A stretch of 64,000 nucleotides of DNA, taken from Dichotomocladium elegans (lineage: Eukaryota; Mucoromycota; Mucoromycetes; Mucorales; Lichtheimiaceae). Shown here piece by piece: positions 58,448 through 64,000 of the stretch. Within the stretch, counting starts at the first letter, position 1. The number at the start of each line of letters is the position of its first letter. Under the pieces are notes generated by a model. It was not told the DNA's origin. It saw only the letters and a list, made by a program, of their open reading frames with translations, and searched no databases. A program made the translations under genes and the position numbers. Location of the stretch: positions 992,001 to 1,056,000 of the forward strand of contig JAIXMN010000012.1 of assembly GCA_025716815.1 (NCBI GenBank), read 5' to 3'.

Positions 58448-59457
58448 TCACTGAAAGATAGCAGCAATCATCGCTACGAGGGCCAAACCTACAAAAATCA
58501 TATTTGCTTCGGTGCTGGCCCCAATGGACGCGGTCTTGTTTGTCTCTACGACGCCATACACTGTACTTGACCTGGAGACGGTATTCTCATTACTTCTATC
58601 TTTCGGCAGAGACTGCTGGGAGTGTGATGTCGTCGCCTCCGGCAAAGCAGCGTAATTACCCAGTCCAGAGACAGAGTACGGTTCAACAGGTGTAGTGACC
58701 GGTACCAGCGTATTAACGATCTGCTTTGTGCCTACAGGTTCCACGCTGGTGTTCATCTGATCCACAGAAGGAGCAGTACCGTCTGAATATAATGAGAATT
58801 AGAAATTTCGAATACTGCTAGGGTATTCCCTATCTATCGCTGATATACTTACCGTTCATCACAGTCAATGGCCCCGACTGGCAGAGGATATTTTCAGAGT
58901 CTCCAATGAGTAAAACATCTTGATATATTTGTTTGAGTTAGCTTGTAAAACGCTCGTCTTATCGCAATACATTTACGTACAGTCCGTTGAAGAGACAATG
59001 TTTGCAGGGACTTTGACTGAGAATTTCCCAAGACTCGCAGGAACTCCGCTCGCCAATTTTGCGACATCGTAATATTCGCCGTCGCCCAGCGCTTGTGCGA
59101 GTGTGATGTATGGTAGCGTGTCTGTGTTAATACCATTCCTGCATATGTCAAGACAATATAAGGCATACATGGATAGACGGGTATGCATAAGACCTAGCAA
59201 ATAAAATACTCAAGCCCAATTACCAGGCTATCGTAGCCATGGATCCGGTCTTCCAGATTGTTCCTTGCATCGGTATTGTCACTGCGTTTATTGATGATAT
59301 AAGTACAAAGTAAGATGAAGGTGAGAATGGTATCATTTTCTCTCAGAGAAGCTATATCCTAATGTTTTGTAAGACTTTCTTACCTGCACATTGTGATTTA
59401 GCATGGACCAAACCAGACAACAGGAGGAGAGCAAGTGTGATTATTAATTGCTTCATT
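58448..59457 (-). CDS. Secreted Kre9/Knh1-domain protein, predicted GPI-anchored
   Basis: Cell-surface protein. The start MKQLIITLALLLLSGLVHA (59457) is a clear signal peptide. Exon 2 reads VTIPMQGTIWKTGSMATIAW, the start of a Kre9/Knh1 N-terminal domain, spliced to NGINTDTLPYITLAQALGDG, VAKLASGVPASLGKFSVKVP and later DVLLIGDSENILCQSGPLTV, its usual last strand. A Ser/Thr-rich stalk follows, then a C-terminal hydrophobic end NMIFVGLALVAMIAAIFQ, typical of GPI addition. Stop at 58450-58448. Four or five exons. Related fungal proteins belong to the Ser/Thr-rich GPI-anchored membrane family with wall roles. Confidence 0.8.
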
Positions 59458-62446
59458 ATCAGCTGCGGACACTGACTCTTAAACCGAGTAGCCGAGTAGT
59501 GGTAGACGAAGGAGAAGGAAATATGTTCTTACAAGTAATATCTCATACATTTCAATTCGATAGGATATGTTTGTATCGCATCGGAAGCGGAAATCAATTA
59601 AATATCACGAGCTGATGGGCAATTATCTTAAATGGCTTTTACGTCCATTAGTGATATCTCGGATTCTTTTGTTCGGTTAACGAATGTCAATAGCATTAAT
59701 TCTATTTTAGATTTAGGCAGAAGAAGCGATGGTTACCCATTTGCTGTATCAATGACAGCATCTCTGAAAACTGAACAATTTGAGTTTGCCCCGACTCCGT
59801 ATTTCCGATGTACTCTTAACCGCATTAACGTAACAAACAAAAGGATCAGGCACATATTACTCCGCTCAATGTTTATTTTGGCTCTATACACGCTTTATCC
59901 CTTTGGGCTATTGTATTGTGCTTTAATCCCCAAAATTGTTGTTCTTGGACCTGGATATAATTGATATGCCTATCGCTAGTACATTGCAAATAAGGTTGTT
60001 CGAATGAAACTCCATTCTTTTTTGAATTGCTGCGATCACAGTTATGTTGTGTTGTACTGTATCTCAGCTATATTTTTGTAGGAGATTACGAATGAGTGTA
60101 AACGTTAAAGGATGAGGATCATATATGGTTGATTCCACAGGAAGCTCTTAAACTGGGCGCATTGTTAAATTGAACCCTAGGTTTACAATCCCTACCTGCG
60201 ACGTATATTAACCAGTCATATTTATAAGGTTCTAAAACGAAATGATGGACAATTATATCATATAAGTGGATGTCACTTTTTTCTGTTGTGCCTTCCGCTT
60301 CGAGTCATTCTCTCCATTAGTTTCTGTTTCGTTTTCCTGTCGCCTTGCTATAAAGGATTGATAAATTCATGCATTGATATTCCTATTTCGTGTTTACCCG
60401 TTCTGATCGACATGATCACACGCAAGGATACACAAATGACGTTCTAATGATATACACAGACATAATAAAAAGGGAGGAATTAAGGAGGTGTGTGGAAAAC
60501 ATAACAAAGGCATAAAGAGCTAATAAGAACCGCGTGATTAAAGGTGTGAAAATATACAGTCAACGGAAATGGACTAATGGTTGCATGGTCGCAAGTGTAG
60601 AACTGGCAATGACCAGAATTCTGCAAGCAATGTAATATATATATATATATATATATAACCGAACAGGTGGGCTGGTCGGTAAGCTACTAAAATAACTGTT
60701 GGTGTCATCATACAGAAGGTACTAGGAAAGTCAGATCAATCATGGCAGAGCAGAGGTGGGCAGAAAAGAAGCTGACTTAGAAGGATGAATATTTAGTAGT
60801 TTTAATTACGTAGGATGTGTAACTGGGGATAGCATTAGGAAAAAACAAAGTTTTTATTAGTTACTGAGCTATTTCCCTATGGAAATATCACTGTATTTAT
60901 TCATAGCTTAGGAAAACATGGCTACCGCTTTTTAGAAGCTGGCTTCGTGATGGTACAATATGTGGCATCCTAACCTCGTTTGTCAGATTCAGGTGGTTTT
61001 CCTTCTCTGTTCCTTTCTATTCCTTTCCTCTTCCTGTCCAACCCATCCTTCCGTCCCACTCCCTAGCTATTACAGGGGCAATGTCAGAGCCTTCCTTGCC
61101 TATACATCTGATTTGGCAGCGTGGTCTTTCTTTATCCAACCTAATGATTATAAACAGCCCTCGTTCTCTTTATGATTGGATGCAAAGGTAGAGGAATAAA
61201 AGGCGGAGACGGTTAATGCAATTTGGTTGGAACGTTCTTATCGATTGGTGGAATATCCTCGTCCTACTATTATCTGGTCATCTTTAAGCTGCCCACTTTA
61301 GACGAGTGTTATGCACAAAAGAATACATCTCAACTGCTTGTTTATTATTCGACAATATCTAAACTGCTAGATTTACTACTTATTTATTGCACTCTTTTTA
61401 CTCTTGATATCTGGGACGGATAATACCATAGCACTTTAGCTTCAATATTGAGAAACAGTTAACACCATTCAGAAGCAGGAAATGCAGAACACATAAATCT
61501 TGACGGATGTTCGTCATTAGTCAGTCATAACGCTAAGTATACAGTTGGAATAAAACTGTTAGACCCAAGCCAAGCAGATGTATCAAGTCCAACAAATTCT
61601 GGGTTCTCCTTGTAAGAAATAAACGTAGTGTTACAAAAGAAGGTGAGAATATAGCAACTACCTACTCAATAACGATTGTTTTCGGGTAAGAGATTCGAGG
61701 TCTTTGAGTCTTTCAAGCAAGAGCCAACACTAGAAAAGCTAAGGCCATGATGCTAGTAAGAGCTGTTAAACAGCATGCATTCACTCTGTGAATAAATTTA
61801 CGAGTAGACTCATCGATATATATAACAGTGCATCAGGCCTGGTTGACGGGAAGAGGACCATTGATAAATAACTCAGTTGATTAGTATAAGCAAGACATCA
61901 AGGATCTTATTTATACTGTACTGAATCGAATCACAGAGTGAATATTATTTCTATTCAAAACCATGCAAGACGTTATCTTCAACTTTAGCTTTTGACTGAC
62001 TTACTCTGAATAGCATGCAGAAAAAAATTTAAGTGGGAGGGTAAGCTGCCGCCGAGTAATTTTAATAATCCATATCCAATGTATCACTAGATTTTGGCAC
62101 TGCTTCCGGCGATGGCTGTGCATAAACAAAACATCCCGTTCCCTTTCGCCGTTCTTAAGATCTAAGGAGCGACAAATTGGTCTCCCCAAAGATCACCGCA
62201 TTCTTAACAATTATGACATATATTATGGACAGAAGAGCACGAAGTATAGTGTGGAGAGTAATTAAAAACGATGCAATTGGTCGTGTTCGGTTCGAACTGA
62301 ACAGCGTTAAAGCTCGGGTGATCGTCAGTATGGTGCTTTAGAGGATTTTGTAAAGGGGGAACAGCCACACTACGATGAGATTCGTGGATGTCTTTCATTC
62401 GAACAAAATCAGAATTTAGTCCTCCATCACTACACAGGTGTGGTAG
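59458..62446. other. 3-kb AT-rich region without a supported gene
   Basis: No gene recognised. It contains an AT microsatellite (60635-60657). ORFs such as 59632-59964 and 60960-61175 on the plus strand have no family match by eye. Confidence 0.4.
60635..60657. repeat. (AT)n microsatellite
   Basis: Uninterrupted TA repeat in intergenic sequence. Confidence 0.9.
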
Positions 62447-62880
62447 CAGTGACTACAGTGATGGGTCACCATTGACCGACAACCATTATACTACAAGAAT
62501 AGCGATCACGATCAAGACCTCATCTCCGGTGGGATACTATGCACCACATTCACTTCCCTTGTACGATGATCCTATGTATATATCACTATTATTACCCCGC
62601 TACTGTTTACTATATAAAATAGGATGTCCTATCACGTCGGACAACCCCGCGTTGTATTACTATAATCATCGTTCTTCTCGTCGCGTTCGCGCTTCCTCGA
62701 CGCTGTATACCATATGCTTTTCATAAGTACTCGCATAACGGTGCATGTAATGTCACAATGAACATTGACGTGTTAATCTCCATAATACCAGTAGTGAAGT
62801 GATCATCCTCTGACGTTAATGTACTATCAGTGACAGTCTGATTAACGCGCCATTGCTTTAGCATTACTTGCTGAATTTCA
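62447..62880 (+). repeat. Dispersed repeat, copy 2
   Basis: Partner of 25000-25400 in the same orientation. Shared words include GGGTCACCATTGACCGAC, TATATAAAATAGGATGTCCT (TATATAGACTAGGATGCCCT in copy 1), CCGCGTTGTATTA and GCGCCATTGCTTTAGCA. The TATA-like word followed by a conserved block suggests a promoter, as in an LTR. Confidence 0.6.
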
Positions 62881-63272
62881 CTCTTTCAATCCTGTTTACA
62901 TTGGGCACTTCTTGTAATCTAGCAGGAATTGCAGTCCTATTATCTAATAAAGTAGAATTGTGTAGTTTTTCCTCTTATCACTTAATCGCCATACATAGTG
63001 TTGTTCATTATACACGATGATGTAGTTTCTGTATAAGCAATAGATGTAATTGTTCCTTGAGGGCATGCTTTAATAATAACTTCGGTTTGACTCACTCAAC
63101 TTGAAATGTATATGTTTGCTTTTAAAATGCATACGTATATGTACATGCTAGGCGTAAGAAAAAATTTGGAAGCAGCAGGATCAGAGAAGTTCTGCAAATT
63201 TTGCGTATCCGAATATGCTGGAATGAATTTAAAGATAAATAAAATATATTACATGACGAAATTAACGTAAAA
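62881..63272. other. AT-rich spacer before the tRNA
   Basis: No gene or repeat recognised. Confidence 0.4.
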
Positions 63273-63343
63273 GCGTGGATGGTTTAGTGGTATAATATCC
63301 GCCTGCCACGCGGATGACCCGGGTTCGATTCCCGGTCCACGCA
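63273..63343 (+). tRNA. tRNA-Gly (GCC)
   Basis: A 71-nt cloverleaf without intron. Acceptor stem GCGTGGA pairs with TCCACGC, plus discriminator A. The D arm contains TGGTTTAGTGGTATAATA (A box). Anticodon stem TCCGC/GCGGA encloses CTGCCAC with anticodon GCC. The T arm CCGGG-TTCGATT-CCCGG carries the B box GGTTCGATTCC. CCA is not encoded. A T-rich stretch follows shortly downstream. Confidence 0.97.
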
Positions 63344-63359
63344 GTTTACTATTTTGCTG

Positions 63360-63560
63360 CATCTACTGTAACACAAATTTGTCGTCCTTTTTTTTGGATC
63401 CACATGTCGTGTAATTGGCGGATCAGACCGTAGCCAGGAACAGACAAGTAGAAGATATGATAAGATGCCCTTTTTATTGTTTGTAACGGAGGGGAGTATT
63501 TATATGTTTTTCTAGCTGTTGTGGTGATGCCAAATATAAGGCAATGGTTACGTGGCATGT
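63360..63560 (-). repeat. LTR-like sequence next to the tRNA gene
   Basis: On the minus strand it has a TATA-like ATATAAATACTC, then AATAAAAAGGGCATCTTA about 30 bp on, then GGCTACGGTCTGATCCGCC, a word also seen near 22530. The order TATA, then AATAAA, resembles an LTR promoter and R region. No coding domain or defined ends were found, so this is tentative. Confidence 0.35.
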
Positions 63561-63568
63561 TGAGGAAT

Positions 63569-63640
63569 GACTACGTGTTCAATGGAGAGGAGACTACGTG
63601 TTGGCGGCGACGTGGGTTAACGAGAGGCGACTACGTGTTC
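63569..63640 (+). repeat. Three GACTACGTGTT repeats
   Basis: GACTACGTGTT at 63569, 63592 and 63629, with a related TCCGACTACGACAC near 63690. The core TACGTG is close to a bZIP/bHLH site. It may be the upstream control part of the LTR-like sequence. Confidence 0.6.
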
Positions 63641-63769
63641 GAACGGCAACAATGGTGTGGTTACTAAAAAGGGAAATCCCGCCGAGTCCGACTACGACAC
63701 ACACAGGATAATAGACGATGTCCAAGAGGGAGATACTAAAACCACGAAGGAATAGGACCACGCAGGAAT

Positions 63770-63850
63770 ATAATGAGGATAAAGTTAGTGTAAGATGCTG
63801 TTTTATTCTGTGATGGGTCCACTATTTATAACTGTTGGATGTGATTAAGT
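63770..63850 (-). repeat. Second LTR-like promoter module
   Basis: On the minus strand, GTTATAAATAGTGG followed by AATAAAACAGCATCTTACAC, the same order and spacing as the module at 63440-63515 (TATAAATA ... AATAAAA ... GCATCTTA). It suggests two related elements in the same orientation about 320 bp apart. Confidence 0.35.
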
Positions 63851-64000
63851 ATATCAAAATGGCTAAGTAGTATGGATGTAGCGAAGTAATGATGGAAGGC
63901 GTAGCATAAAACAGATTAAATGATACGATCATGCGAAAGATAATACCGATCAAGAAGATCCAATATGTGCTGCGACAACACAGATTACTCGACCAATCAA

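Noticed and set aside
1..64000. CRISPR arrays, rRNA operon, 5S rRNA and spliceosomal snRNA genes
   Set aside because: None seen; the short repeats present are microsatellites, protein-coding repeats or promoter words, and only one tRNA was found.

Overview
The window is nuclear DNA of a filamentous fungus, most likely an early-diverging one of the Mucoromycota (Mucorales type). The evidence is eukaryotic gene content (Sm protein, Prp31, G-beta, PAK kinase, GATA factor, TLDc and RAVE genes) in many small exons with short GT-AG introns, CTAAC-type branch points, dinucleotide microsatellites, a Kre9/Knh1-type GPI protein, an Rrm4-like RNA transporter and a Fanzor element. There are no operons. 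The genus cannot be fixed from sequence reading alone. Exon borders were placed by eye, so most multi-exon genes are given as a full span.

Layout. 1-7.5 kb holds RAV1 (3' end off the window) and OXR1 on the minus strand, 204 bp apart; both act on V-ATPase assembly. 8.5-12.1 kb is valyl-tRNA synthetase. 13.3-14.9 kb is an intronless HET-domain gene. 15.4-16.5 kb holds transposon debris, including a collapsed Fanzor copy. 17.2-21.5 kb holds G-protein beta and a Spo71-like PH-domain gene. 21.9-26.1 kb is gene-poor and repeat-bearing. 26.2-28.1 kb is PRP31, followed by DDE-transposase relics. 30.4-40.1 kb, all on the minus strand, holds a Bqt4/APSES-like tail-anchored protein, an Rrm4-like three-RRM plus MLLE protein, ribosomal protein uS17 and SmB. 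41.1-47.5 kb, plus strand, holds a PAK kinase and DNA ligase I. 47.9-50.3 kb is a near-complete Fanzor element. 50.4-59.5 kb holds UBC8/UBE2H, an Env7/STK16 kinase, a DDE relic, a GATA factor and a GPI-anchored Kre9/Knh1 protein. 59.5-64 kb is gene-poor, with dispersed repeats, a tRNA-Gly(GCC) and LTR-like sequence.

The most unusual system is the Fanzor, a eukaryotic TnpB-like RNA-guided nuclease. One copy keeps a 658-codon ORF with RuvC and zinc-ribbon motifs, but the preceding codons, in the same frame, contain two UAG stops. A second, deleted copy lies 34 kb away. Both share a conserved non-coding tail after the stop codon, including a small hairpin and a common right end, which is where a Fanzor guide RNA would be expected.

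Other points of interest: neighbouring genes for opposing V-ATPase regulators, a DLFADE repeat tail in Rav1, two possible starts in DNA ligase I that would give mitochondrial and nuclear forms (with a PIP box revealed only after splicing), GC-AG introns, and a pair of homologous dispersed repeats.
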